Assembly (NCBI RefSeq): GCF_002243515.1
Contig: NZ_CP022657.1
Coordinates: 3,187,001-3,251,000 of the forward strand
Direction of reading: 5' to 3'
Length of the DNA stretch: 64,000 nucleotides
DNA from: Tumebacillus algifaecis
GTDB taxonomy: Bacteria; Bacillota; Bacilli; Tumebacillales; Tumebacillaceae
The stretch's first letter is position 1; each line of letters starts with the position of its first letter. The notes below the pieces were generated by a model. The model did not search any database. It was not told the DNA's origin and was given only the letters and a program-made list of their open reading frames with translations. Positions 34,486 to 42,947 of this stretch are shown piece after piece. The translations under genes were made by a program, and so were the position numbers.

Positions 34486-35841
34486 ATGAATAACGAAAAA
34501 AAGGCGGAAGAAGTCGCCGCAGAGCGCATGCAACTGATCTCTCCGCTAGTAGCCGAAGGGATTGACCCTGGCAAAGCCAAGGAACTGAAGAAAGCCATTT
34601 GTGAACAGACGGGCTTATCCGAGCGAACTCTTCGACGCTATTTGTCTGCCTATCGAACCGACGGCTTCGCTGGACTTCGACCTCAAGGAATGGGAAAGCG
34701 GCGATCAGCCGAAGCGATCACTCCTTATCTGCTAGAGCAAGCGATTCTGCTTCGTCGAGAAGTACCAAGTCGCAGTGTCGCACAAATCATTCAGATACTC
34801 GAATGGGAAGGTTTGGCCAAGCCCGGTGAGATTAAGCGTAGCACGTTGCAAGAGAAATTGATGGAGCGCGGCTACAGCACTCGCCATATGCGACTTTACT
34901 CAACCGCCGGCCTTGCGGCCAGACGCTTTCAACACAAACAGCGCAACCGCTTGTGGCAAAGCGATATCAAGTTCGGGCCCTATCTACCGATTGGTGAAGG
35001 CGGAGCTAACAAGCAGGTGTACCTCGTTGCATTCATCGACGATGCGACACGTTATGTGTTACATGCCGCATTCTATCCGACACTCGATCAAACGATTGTG
35101 GAAGACTGTTTCCGTTACGCAATCCAAACAAGTGGCGTTCCTGAATCTGTCTACTTTGATAACGGCAAGCAATTTCGAACCAAAAGCATGACTCGCACAT
35201 GCGCCAAACTAGGTATTCGCCTTCGCTTTACGAGACCATATGCAGCCGAATCCAAGGGGAAGATCGAGCGTTTCAACCGAGTCATAGACAGTTTCCTTGC
35301 GTAAGTGATGTTGGAAAAGCCGCAAACACTCGACCAACTCAATGAATTGTTTCAAGTTTGGCTCACCGAATGTTACCAGACCAAGCCCCACTCCGCACTT
35401 GATGACAGTTCAAGCCCTCAGGTAGCGTTCCGTAGCGACTCGACACCGCTCCGACTCGTCGAAGAATCAATTATCGCGGATGCGTTCCTACACAGCGAAT
35501 CCCGAAAAGTGGACAAGGCTGGTTGTATCAGCTTTATGGGTAAAAAATACGAGGTTGGGCTCCCGTTCATCGGGCATAGAGTGGAAGTCGTCTACGACCC
35601 GCGTGACATCTCAACAATTACCATTGAATATGGCAATCACACGCCGTGGCAGGCGAAAGAGCTGACCATCGGTGAATGGGCAGGACAACGCCCCTCGTTG
35701 CCATCGACAATTGAAACAGTTTCAGCAAATGGTTCGCGGTTATTGGTCGCTGCAGAGAAGAAGAATCAAGTTCGAAAAGAACGTCAGACACGCGCTGTCT
35801 CGTTCCGTAAGATGCGGGAGGAGGCACAGCCGGATGTTTGA
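34486..35841 (+). pseudogene. DDE transposase (TniA-like) with one in-frame TAA
   Basis: Residues 1-272 contain an HTH (LSERTLRRYLSAYRTDGFAG) and the complete rve core with Asp160 (WQSDIKF), Asp225 (YFDNGKQF) and Glu261 (KGKIERFNR). TAA at 35302-35304 stops the frame just after the core. The same frame continues from 35305 through the Mu-type C-terminal barrel (GKKYEVGLPFIGHRVEVVYD). The stop would remove the C-terminal domain; a GTG-ATG directly after it could restart translation of the tail as a separate chain. Confidence 0.88.
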
Positions 35842-36634
35842 AGCGTTTTACGAAATGACGAGAACACCTTTTTCACGCGACATGCCGACTCATGAGTTGT
35901 ATGCTTCAGATGTTTTGGAAGAAACGCTGGAGAGGTTGGCATATACCGCCGAAAGGCAATGGTTTTCAGTTGTGACAGGTGACTGCGGAACGGGTAAAAC
36001 AACGACGATCCGCCGGTTTGCAGATGTACTTGACTCATCGAGATTCAAATTGCTCTATTTATCTGATTCGAAGCTAACGCCACGCCATTTTTACAAAGGA
36101 TTGCTCGAACAATTGGGGTGTGAAGCGAAGTTTTATCGAGGAGACAGTAAGCGACAATTGCATCGGGAAATTGAATTGATGCGAGGAGTTCATCGCTTAC
36201 AGCCTGTAGTGGTGGTTGACGAGGCGCATTTGTTGGACAAGGAGATGTTCGAAGAAGTGCGATTTTTGCTCAACTTCAGAATGGACGCTCAGAGTCCTAT
36301 GGCCTTGATCCTGGTCGGGCAAAATGAGTTGTGGGAACGTCTGCAACTGCAGACGTTCACGGCTATTCGCCAAAGAATTGATCTGCAATGCAAACTTGTT
36401 CACTACGACCGCTCACAAGTGGGAGCATATATCTCACGTCATTTGGAATATGCCGGCGTTAGCCGGGATCTTTTTACGGACGGTGCGATCGATGAGATTT
36501 ACCGTTATTCGAGCGGTACAGTTCGCTTGGTGAACAAAGCGGCGACACATAGTCTTATCTACGGTGCAGCGAACAAGCACCGGATCATTGACGACCACAT
36601 GATAAAACGGGTGATCGAGGGAGAATTGACTTAA
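35834..36634 (+). CDS. Transposition ATPase, ExeA/TniB-like AAA protein
   Basis: A 266-aa AAA ATPase. Walker A is GDCGTGKTTT, Walker B VVVVDEAHLL, sensor LILVGQNEL, and arginine-finger region AIRQRIDLQC. The family selects target DNA and activates the DDE transposase. The ATG at 35834 overlaps the transposase stop by eight bases, so translation is coupled. This gene looks intact. Confidence 0.88.
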   Translation: MFEAFYEMTRTPFSRDMPTHELYASDVLEETLERLAYTAERQWFSVVTGDCGTGKTTTIRRFADVLDSSRFKLLYLSDSKLTPRHFYKGLLEQLGCEAKFYRGDSKRQLHREIELMRGVHRLQPVVVVDEAHLLDKEMFEEVRFLLNFRMDAQSPMALILVGQNELWERLQLQTFTAIRQRIDLQCKLVHYDRSQVGAYISRHLEYAGVSRDLFTDGAIDEIYRYSSGTVRLVNKAATHSLIYGAANKHRIIDDHMIKRVIEGELT

Positions 36635-36673
36635 TTCTCCCGCTTTTCCTTTCAGGGGTGGCACCGCTAACGC

Positions 36674-36744
36674 GGTCATCATTTCCGTCAACTCTTGGAC
36701 AGCAAAACCTGTCAGTTTACGGACATTATAGGGCAGTAGTAACA
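36674..36744 (-). repeat. Right terminal inverted repeat of the transposon
   Basis: Read on the minus strand it starts TGTTAC and contains TATAATGTCC, TGCTGTCCAA, AGTTGACGGA and GATGACC, in the same order and spacing as the left end. Confidence 0.82.
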
Positions 36745-36881
36745 GCATAATGAAAATGCAGAATGTCGCGGCGTAAAAGTGCAGACTTTGCCCGCGACAT
36801 TTTGGCATAAAAAAAGCACTTGCCAACATCGATCTACTAACTTACCCTACGGTTTGCGACGACCAAGGGGGGATCGAGAGG

Positions 36882-38372
36882 ATGTTGAAAGTGCCTGAAC
36901 AACAGTATATCAAATTTTTGCGCGAACACGAAGGGTGTTCGATAACCGAAATTGCAGAACGAATGAACTTGAATTGGCGAACTGCAAAAAAATATGCGGA
37001 CAAAGACGATTGGAACGAGACGGTGGGAAAACGATTCGGTCGTTACCCAGTTCTCGGTCCGTTTCTCGAAATCATAGATACGTGGCTATTGGAGGACGAG
37101 GCTCTTCCCCGCAAACAGCGCCACACCGCTCGGCGGATCTTCCACCGTCTCAAGGCGGAGCATGAATTTACTGGCGGCGAACGAACGGTTCAGGAGTACG
37201 TGGCTAAATGGCGGGCGGCTTACGCCCATGACCGAGCGAAGAGCTACGAACGGCTGGAGCATCCAGGTGGCGAAGCCCAGGTAGACTTTGGAACCGTACA
37301 GGTTGCGCAGAACGGGAGGCTCGTGGAGCGTAAGATTCTTACCGCGTCCTTCCCATTTAGCAACGCGGCCTTCGTTTTCCCCGTTCCATCTGAGAATGGC
37401 GAGTGCTTTCTCGAAGCCTTAAAGCGGCTATTCGGACAAATGGGCGGAGTACCGCGACGCATCTGGTTCGATAACCTCTCGGCTGCGGTTGCATCTATCG
37501 AGAAAAACGGAGAACGAAAGCAAACTGATGCATTCACAAGGTTCTGTGCTCATTATCGCTTCGAGCCTATCTTTTGTAATGTGGCGAGTGGCAACGAGAA
37601 AGGCAATGTAGAGAACAAGGTTGGTTATGGAAGGCGGAACTGGTGTGTCCCGATCCCGGTCATTCAATCGCTCGATGAACTCGCAGTACACCTTGAAAGG
37701 GAAGCACTGGAGGATCGTCAGCGCATTCACTATTCGAAGAAGGAGAAAGTGGACGATCTATGGCGACAGGAGCAGCAAATGCTTTATTCCCTGCCGCTTG
37801 AACCGCTAGAGGTATTTCGTTTGGACACAGGACGATTGAACTAATATCGTGAACTGTCGTTCGAGAACATCAAGTATCCACTCCCGCAATGCAAGGCAGA
37901 GCAGCGCGTGTTGCTCAAGATTAAGTGGGATCTGATCGAGGTATTGGACGAGTCGTACAGCAATATCTTCGAGTTCCCTCGGCCTTATACGGACAAGACG
38001 ATGGATATCGAGTGGAGAGCTGTGTTAGATGGACTCAAGCGACGCCCTCGCTCCGTCAGATATTCGACTTTTGTGTCGATGATGCCAGAAACACTGAAAC
38101 ACTTCCTGAGGGAAGTTGAGTCGGAGATGTGCAAGGCACGCCTGTCCCTTGTGAGGCGTTTGTTGGAGAACTACACGATGGGGGAGATCGCTAAAGGTCT
38201 GCACGAACTCATGCCTTGGGATTCTCGCGTCGAAACAGCGTTGGAGCACGCTTTGTACAAACAACGGTATCCCGAGTTTCATCCTGAACCGTTCCAAGAG
38301 GTACACACCCCATCGAAGATTCAAGGCTATCATCCAGGTGACTTGGCCAATTACAACGATCTGTTGGGGTGA
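36882..38372 (+). pseudogene. istA: IS21 transposase IstA with one in-frame TAA
   Basis: The frame encodes an N-terminal HTH (ITEIAERMNLNWRTAKKY), then the rve core with Asp (AQVDFGT), Asp (WFDNLSAAV) and Glu (EKGNVENKVG). TAA at 37842-37844 follows GRLN; the same frame then continues YRELSFENIKYPLPQC to the normal end near 38372. A single A-to-T change in a Lys codon would explain the stop. The truncated product keeps the catalytic core but loses about 175 residues. Confidence 0.88.
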
Positions 38373-38376
38373 CATT

Positions 38377-39086
38377 ATGAATCGAAAAATGTTAGCGCAG
38401 GCGTGCAAAACGCTCCATCTGGCACATGTAATGAACCATTACGAATCGCTTCCGTTCGAGAGTCGTACTGACTTCTTGCTGGCAATCCTGCAGTCAGAGA
38501 TCCAATGAAGAGATTGATGAAGCGCGCCGGATTTCCTCAATTGAAAACGTTCGAAGGATACAACTTTGAGGCGATCATGTTTCCGAATCATTGCACGGAA
38601 CAGTCTCTACGAGAGCTTATCTTCCTGAAACATAAAGAGAACATCTTGATGTTGGGAAAGGTGGGAACTGGGAAAACCCATCTGGCAATTGCTTTAGGGG
38701 TGGAAGCCTGTCGGCAGGGGCTTGATGTGAGGTTTTATCGCGTCTCGGAGCTTGTCGCCAAGTTGCAGGAAAGACATGCGAGCGGGACGCTGACGAGATT
38801 TCAAAAAGAACTGATGAAGTGCGACCTGTTGATATTGGATGAGGTGGGCTTCGTGCCGTTTCACCAAACGGGCGCCGAACTTCTGTTTCACGTCATCTCG
38901 GAATGCTACGAGCAGCGAAGTCTCATAGTGACCTCCAATCTTGAGTTTGGACAATGGAACAGTGTGTTTGGTGATACTAGATTAACGAAAGCGCTGGTGG
39001 ATCGTTTGGTTCACCACGCGCACATCCTGAGCTTTACAGGCGAGAGTTATCGCTTGTGTCATGCTCTGTCGAGCATAAAATCATGA
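38377..39086 (+). pseudogene. istB: IS21 helper ATPase IstB, split by a frameshift
   Basis: Codons from 38377 give the IstB start (KTLHLAHVMNHYESLPFE) to TGA at 38506-38508. The rest (AGFPQLKTFEGYNFEAIM, Walker A GKVGTGKTH, Walker B LLILDEVGF) is in another frame from an ATG at 38505 that overlaps this stop (ATGA). Several residues usual at the junction are missing, so a small deletion is likely, although coupled translation of two chains is possible. The second part alone is 193 aa. Confidence 0.8.
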
Positions 39087-39325
39087 ATTTCGATGTCGGC
39101 GGTGCTATGCACAAAATGGCCGCGATACTCTGCACTTTTCAGTTGCGAACCACACCTCTGAATCATGTCTAGCCGAGCGGTCATAGCAACAAGCGCATTA
39201 TATGAGGGACGCGCTCGGATACTTCAAACTTGACTTCTTAAACTTGATATTCAGATTCCGAGGCATACTCGATTTGAATGATACTTTTCCATGCGAATTT
39301 GACGAATTCGTTGACCATTGACATT

Positions 39326-39356
39326 AAAAAGCCCCTCGAGTACCTAGATCGAGGGG
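39326..39356 (-). terminator. Terminator after the 42-aa peptide gene
   Basis: Stem CCCCTCGA/TCGAGGGG with a 9-base loop is followed by TTTTT on the minus strand, nine bases beyond the stop codon. Confidence 0.9.
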
Positions 39357-39364
39357 ACATATGA

Positions 39365-39493
39365 TCAGTTGTACATCACAATGCCTGATGGAATCGGTGG
39401 TTTAAATTCAGCATGATTCGTGGTTGTAAAACTGCCAACTACTAACACTCCAACCATAATGACTACTAAACCGTACACCCATGCTCTTTTCAT
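39365..39493 (-). CDS. Phr-like exported peptide precursor, 42 aa
   Basis: The ATG at 39493 is preceded by GAGGGGGAG five bases upstream, and a terminator follows closely. The product has a positively charged start (MKRAW), a hydrophobic core (VYGLVVIMVGVLVVG), a polar SFTTTNHA region and a short tail EFKPPIPSGIVMYN. This is the build of Phr/RRNPP pheromone precursors, where the C-terminal tail is released outside and re-imported. The only related regulator nearby is the truncated TPR gene at 32933-33728, now separated by two mobile elements. The pairing is inference. Confidence 0.75.
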   Translation of the reverse strand: MKRAWVYGLVVIMVGVLVVGSFTTTNHAEFKPPIPSGIVMYN

Positions 39494-39630
39494 TAAAACT
39501 CCCCCTCGTCTAAGATCCGCTTTTTTTTACCTGCAAAATACATAATTCCCCCGAAAAATCGGAATCGGAGAAAATATATCACCACCCCCATTCGATGTGT
39601 TTTTGCTACTTTTGACCCCTAATCCGATCA

Positions 39631-39653
39631 CTGTCGGAAAGATCTTTCGACAG
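39631..39653. promoter_or_regulatory. Near-palindromic site upstream of the peptide gene
   Basis: A 23-base inverted repeat has arms CTGTC-GAAAGA and TCTTTC-GACAG with one extra G in one arm. It lies about 140 bases upstream of the 42-aa peptide gene. The right arm contains TGTCGAAA on the minus strand, a Spo0A-box core, so Spo0A or a dedicated dimeric regulator could bind. Confidence 0.45.
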
Positions 39654-39808
39654 GTAGGCAAAGAATAACCGCGATGCCTGTTCGTAAGATTTACATTATC
39701 TTTCGGGAAAAAATTTTGTTCTGGCAATGTTACAGAAAATTTCGCATGTTAAATTCCGGTTCTGTTACTTTTATCATCGTTTCCTCTATCTCTTGATACA
39801 AACGCAAA

Positions 39809-39839
39809 CACCCAATAAATCATTTCGATTTATCGGGTG
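39809..39839 (-). terminator. Likely terminator after spo0A
   Basis: A 13-bp stem CACCCGATAAATC (one G-T pair on the minus strand) with a 5-base loop is followed by TTTGCGTTT. Confidence 0.55.
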
Positions 39840-39947
39840 AGATGGAAGAAGTTTATTGGTCTCAAAACAAGTTTGTTGGCTCTTCACAATGAAGATAGAT
39901 GATTGCGAGTTGCCCTGCTTCCCTAGTCCTGTCAATGCTCAACTGCC

Positions 39948-40712
39948 CTACGAAATCTTCGCCTCAATCCTCAACTTATCCGCGACCATCGCGATGAACT
40001 CCGAGTTGGTCGGTTTCGCCTTGCCCACGTTGACGGTGTTGCCGAACAGGTTGCGGATCGAGTCTACGTTGCCTCTGCCCCAGGCGACTTCGATCGCATG
40101 GCGGATCGCACGCTCGACACGGGATGGAGTTGTATTGTACTTTTCTGCGATCTTCGGATAGAGCACCTTGGTGATCGAACCGAGGATCTCCACATCTTTG
40201 TAGACCATGCCGATCGCTTCCCGCAGGTAATGATACCCTTTGATATGCGCGGGGACACCGATTTCGTGGATGATGTTAGTAATCGAGGCATCCACGTTCT
40301 TGCCGCGGGTCATCTGCTGTTTCGGAGCAGTCCCTGGAACGCGCACCACTTGGCGAATGCGGTTGGCCAACACATCCATGTCAAACGGCTTTAAAATATA
40401 GTACGCTGCGCCAAATTCCACAGCGCGCTTGGTGATATTTTCTTGACCGAAAGCCGTTAACATAATGACTTTCGGGTCATACGCTAGTTGCATCCCTTGA
40501 ATCTTCTCGAGAACCCCAATGCCGTCCAGAACGGGCATGATGATGTCGAGGATGATTACGTCCGGCTGGTGGCTGTCCAGCAGTTCCAACACCTCGCTGC
40601 CGTTGTACGCAACGCCGATGACTTCCATATCGCTTTGCTCGGTGACAAACTCCTTGAGAAGCTCCGCAAATTCGCGGTTATCATCTGCGATCAGAACTTT
40701 GATATTCTTCAC
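39948..40712 (-). CDS. spo0A: Sporulation master regulator Spo0A
   Basis: A 254-aa response regulator. Receiver residues Asp10, Asp11 and phospho-acceptor Asp56 (ILDIIMP) are present, with LTAFGQE and ILKPFD. The C-terminal DNA-binding domain has the invariant [15 protein letters not shown]. The GTG at 40712 with AAGGGGG upstream is chosen; the longer frame from 40802 has no family support. Two perfect 0A-box matches lie upstream, consistent with autoregulation. Confidence 0.97.
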   Translation of the reverse strand: MKNIKVLIADDNREFAELLKEFVTEQSDMEVIGVAYNGSEVLELLDSHQPDVIILDIIMPVLDGIGVLEKIQGMQLAYDPKVIMLTAFGQENITKRAVEFGAAYYILKPFDMDVLANRIRQVVRVPGTAPKQQMTRGKNVDASITNIIHEIGVPAHIKGYHYLREAIGMVYKDVEILGSITKVLYPKIAEKYNTTPSRVERAIRHAIEVAWGRGNVDSIRNLFGNTVNVGKAKPTNSEFIAMVADKLRIEAKIS

Positions 40713-40756
40713 TGAGTAAGAACCCCCTTGTGTACGCTCACCTGACTGAAAAGATA

Positions 40757-40765
40757 TTTCGACAA
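40757..40765 (-). promoter_or_regulatory. Spo0A box in the spo0A promoter region
   Basis: TTGTCGAAA on the minus strand, 45 bases before the spo0A GTG, matches the 0A-box consensus. Confidence 0.6.
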
Positions 40766-40884
40766 GGCAGTATTGATTCCTCCATTGCAGTCTTCCAAAC
40801 ATTTAGACTTGTTTCAACAAAATACGCGCAATTCATTCTTTATTTTAACCTATTTCGATCAAAAAATTGGCTACGATACTTAAC

Positions 40885-40893
40885 TTTGTCGAA
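40885..40893 (+). promoter_or_regulatory. Second Spo0A box between spo0A and the divergent gene
   Basis: TTTGTCGAA on plus, followed by AAAATAT. It lies about 90 bases before the plus-strand gene at 40980 and could control either direction. Confidence 0.5.
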
Positions 40894-40979
40894 AAATATC
40901 AAATATCCGTTAGTAAAATAGTACATTAGTCCTATGCGAAATATGTGACAATGGAGAACGAAGGAAGGTGAAACGTCAC

Positions 40980-41399
40980 GTGTTGACAAAAACTCGAATC
41001 ACCTTGCTGGTGGTCTCCATCGTTCTGATCCTCATCGGCTCGTGGATCTATCAGCAGCAAAACAATACGACGATCGCCGTCTACCAACCGTTGCAAACGG
41101 ATGGGTCCAATATCGATACGTCCTTGCCGAAACCGTTGCTCTCGAGGATGCCGATTCAAAAAATTCAAAGTAACGCGAAGCTTGGGATGACTGAGCAGGA
41201 AGTCGAAGCATTATTTGGAACGGAGCATACGGAGACTGAACCCAAGCCCAACACGAACCAAGTTTGGCGCTATGAATTTGACCAGTCGTACCAGCTGTAC
41301 ATCGAATGGGTCGCACCCAATGTCTCGGGCAAAATTGAGTTCTCGTTTCAAAATCAAAACGGTGACGTCGTGCGTCAAACTCTTGTTCCTACTCCATAA
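40980..41399 (+). CDS. Membrane-anchored protein with a BamE/SmpA-like domain
   Basis: A 139-aa protein starting at GTG after AAGGAAGGTGA. One N-terminal membrane helix (ITLLVVSIVLILIGSWIY) is followed by an outside domain containing IQSNAKLGMTEQEVEALFG and NQVWRYEF, a pattern like small BamE/SmpA-type domains. It lies between spo0A and spoIVB on the opposite strand, divergent from spo0A. Possible Spo0A control is suggested by the nearby box. Function is unknown. Confidence 0.72.
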   Translation: MLTKTRITLLVVSIVLILIGSWIYQQQNNTTIAVYQPLQTDGSNIDTSLPKPLLSRMPIQKIQSNAKLGMTEQEVEALFGTEHTETEPKPNTNQVWRYEFDQSYQLYIEWVAPNVSGKIEFSFQNQNGDVVRQTLVPTP

Positions 41400-41425
41400 C
41401 TGCCTGCGTCGCCCGTACATAGGCA

Positions 41426-41452
41426 AAAACGCCCATGAGCTGGGCGTTTTTT
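41426..41452. terminator. Bidirectional terminator
   Basis: A perfect 10-bp stem AAAACGCCCA with loop TGAGC and T-runs on both strands. It separates the converging BamE-like and spoIVB genes. Confidence 0.93.
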
Positions 41453-41460
41453 GATTCCGA

Positions 41461-42774
41461 TTAGGAAGCGGCAGCCGTTTTGGTTTTCACACCCGCTTCG
41501 TTGAGCATCCATTCGATGAACACACCGTATCCTTGCGTTGGATCGTTGACAAAGACGTGGGTGACCGCACCGACAACTTTGCCTTCCTGCAAGATCGGAC
41601 TGCCGCTCATCCCTTGGATGATCCCGCCCGTCTTCGAAAGCAGGCGCGGGTCGGTGACTTTGATCACCATGCTTTTGGTCGCCGGATACTTTTGTCGCAT
41701 GACGTTGACGATCTGAATGTCAAACTCCTCGACCTTCTGCCCATCTACGACGGTGAGAATCGACGCTTTCCCTTCATGCACCTGCTCGGCAAGTGCGATC
41801 GGCAAGGCTTTGTTGACTTTGGCGTTATCCGGCAAGGACTCCATCTTGCCGAAGATCCCAAAGTCGCTGTTGCGGGTGATCGAGCCGAGCACGCGATCTT
41901 CGTCGATGAAGATCCCCCTTTTTTCGCCAGGTGTGCCGCTCTCCCCTTTATCGATCGAGGTCACTCGCGAATGCACCACTTGTCCTTCACCGACGCCAAT
42001 CGGCTGACCCGTGTCCACATCGGTGATCACATGGCCCAGCGCGCCAAAAACTTTATAATCTGGCTGATAGAACGTCAAGGTGCCAACTCCTGCTGCCGAG
42101 TCACGAATGTAGAGCCCGATCCGATAGGTTTCGCCGTCTTTGTCATAGATCGGCTTGACCTTAACCTTCAACATCTCTTTAGCGCGCTTGACGGTAAACT
42201 CCAGCGAACGCTCCATTTTCCCCGCCTTGTTGATCCAATCGGCCGCCTCTTCGACCGATTTGACCTTGTGCCCGTCGATGGCGGTGATGATGTCACCGAC
42301 CTTGATCTGCGCTTGCTCAGCGGGCGAAACAGACTCGCTGCCCGATTTCACAAGATTGTATCCGACGACCATAATTCCGGAGGATTTGAGTTTGACGCCG
42401 ATCGACTGACCGCCCGGAATGACTTTCAAGTCGGGAACGACACTGACATGCACCGATTTGACCGGGATCATTCCGAAAAGTTTGACTTGTAAATTGGCCG
42501 ATCCGGTTTTGCCTGAATCGAGTTTGAGGGATTGTTTGTGGCGGGAGGTTGATTCTACCTCCGGAGACCCGGCAACTGAGACGACATCCGGCTCGGACGT
42601 GGTCACCGTGGCAAACGAGCGCAACCCGACATCGAGAGCCGTACTGGTGCCTTGCAAAATCCGTAGTTCCTGGGGAATGCTTGCGAGCTGATGAATAGGT
42701 GTGAACCAACACAAAGCGACAAACATTGTTGCGACGAAAAGTCCTAAGAGTTTTCTGCGAGTGTGTTTTGTCAA
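41461..42774 (-). CDS. spoIVB: SpoIVB serine peptidase
   Basis: A 437-aa protein with an N-terminal membrane signal helix, a PDZ domain (about 120-205; VGDIITAIDGHKV) and the SpoIVB peptidase domain with His248 (GALGHVITD), Asp375 (TDPRLL) and Ser390 (GMSGSP). It is released from the forespore and activates SpoIVFA/SpoIVFB processing of pro-sigma-K. It starts at TTG with GGGGAG upstream. Its usual neighbour spo0A is separated by an opposite-strand gene. Confidence 0.95.
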   Translation of the reverse strand: MTKHTRRKLLGLFVATMFVALCWFTPIHQLASIPQELRILQGTSTALDVGLRSFATVTTSEPDVVSVAGSPEVESTSRHKQSLKLDSGKTGSANLQVKLFGMIPVKSVHVSVVPDLKVIPGGQSIGVKLKSSGIMVVGYNLVKSGSESVSPAEQAQIKVGDIITAIDGHKVKSVEEAADWINKAGKMERSLEFTVKRAKEMLKVKVKPIYDKDGETYRIGLYIRDSAAGVGTLTFYQPDYKVFGALGHVITDVDTGQPIGVGEGQVVHSRVTSIDKGESGTPGEKRGIFIDEDRVLGSITRNSDFGIFGKMESLPDNAKVNKALPIALAEQVHEGKASILTVVDGQKVEEFDIQIVNVMRQKYPATKSMVIKVTDPRLLSKTGGIIQGMSGSPILQEGKVVGAVTHVFVNDPTQGYGVFIEWMLNEAGVKTKTAAAS

Positions 42775-42947
42775 ACCATCTCACGCTCCCCTTCCTTCCC
42801 TGTCTGCACCTCCGTATTCCGCTGCCGAATCGACAGTGTCGTCTTGGAGTGATAGCTTTAGAATACCTCCCTCAGCACTCGCCTATCCTGCGTAACATCT
42901 GCCATGAGTAGGTGCAATTGGCACACCGCATGCCCGCACCTCCCCGC

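Larger units (their letters stand above)
33729..36744 (+). mobile_element. TniA/TniB-type transposon with long inverted ends
   Basis: A 3.0-kb element bounded by TGT...ACA ends. It carries a DUF6431 gene, a DDE transposase gene (with nonsense codon) and an ExeA/TniB-type ATPase gene in one direction. The ends share about 71 bp of inverted similarity. Five bases flanking each end (GATAC and GCATA) are not identical, so there is no clean target duplication. It sits inside a TPR regulator gene. Confidence 0.85.
36751..39142 (+). mobile_element. IS21-family insertion sequence
   Basis: A 2392-bp element with inverted ends TGAAAATGCAGAATGTCGCG (left) and, on the minus strand, TGAAAAGTGCAGAGTATCGC (right). 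A second internal copy of the end motif follows at the left. It carries istA and istB, both damaged. Only six bases separate it from the preceding transposon. No matching flanking duplication is visible. Confidence 0.87.

Noticed and set aside
36745-36750. Possible target-site duplication at the transposon and IS21 borders
   Set aside because: The flanking bases of either element do not match on the two sides, so no duplication can be claimed.
39201-39320. Short open frames on both strands downstream of the peptide-gene terminator
   Set aside because: No ribosome binding sites; they lie between a terminator and the IS21 end with no further support.
42843-42930. Tiny 19-codon frame with a CxxC motif between recN and spoIVB
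   Set aside because: A ribosome-binding-like GGGGAGG precedes it, but it is too short to support without conservation data.
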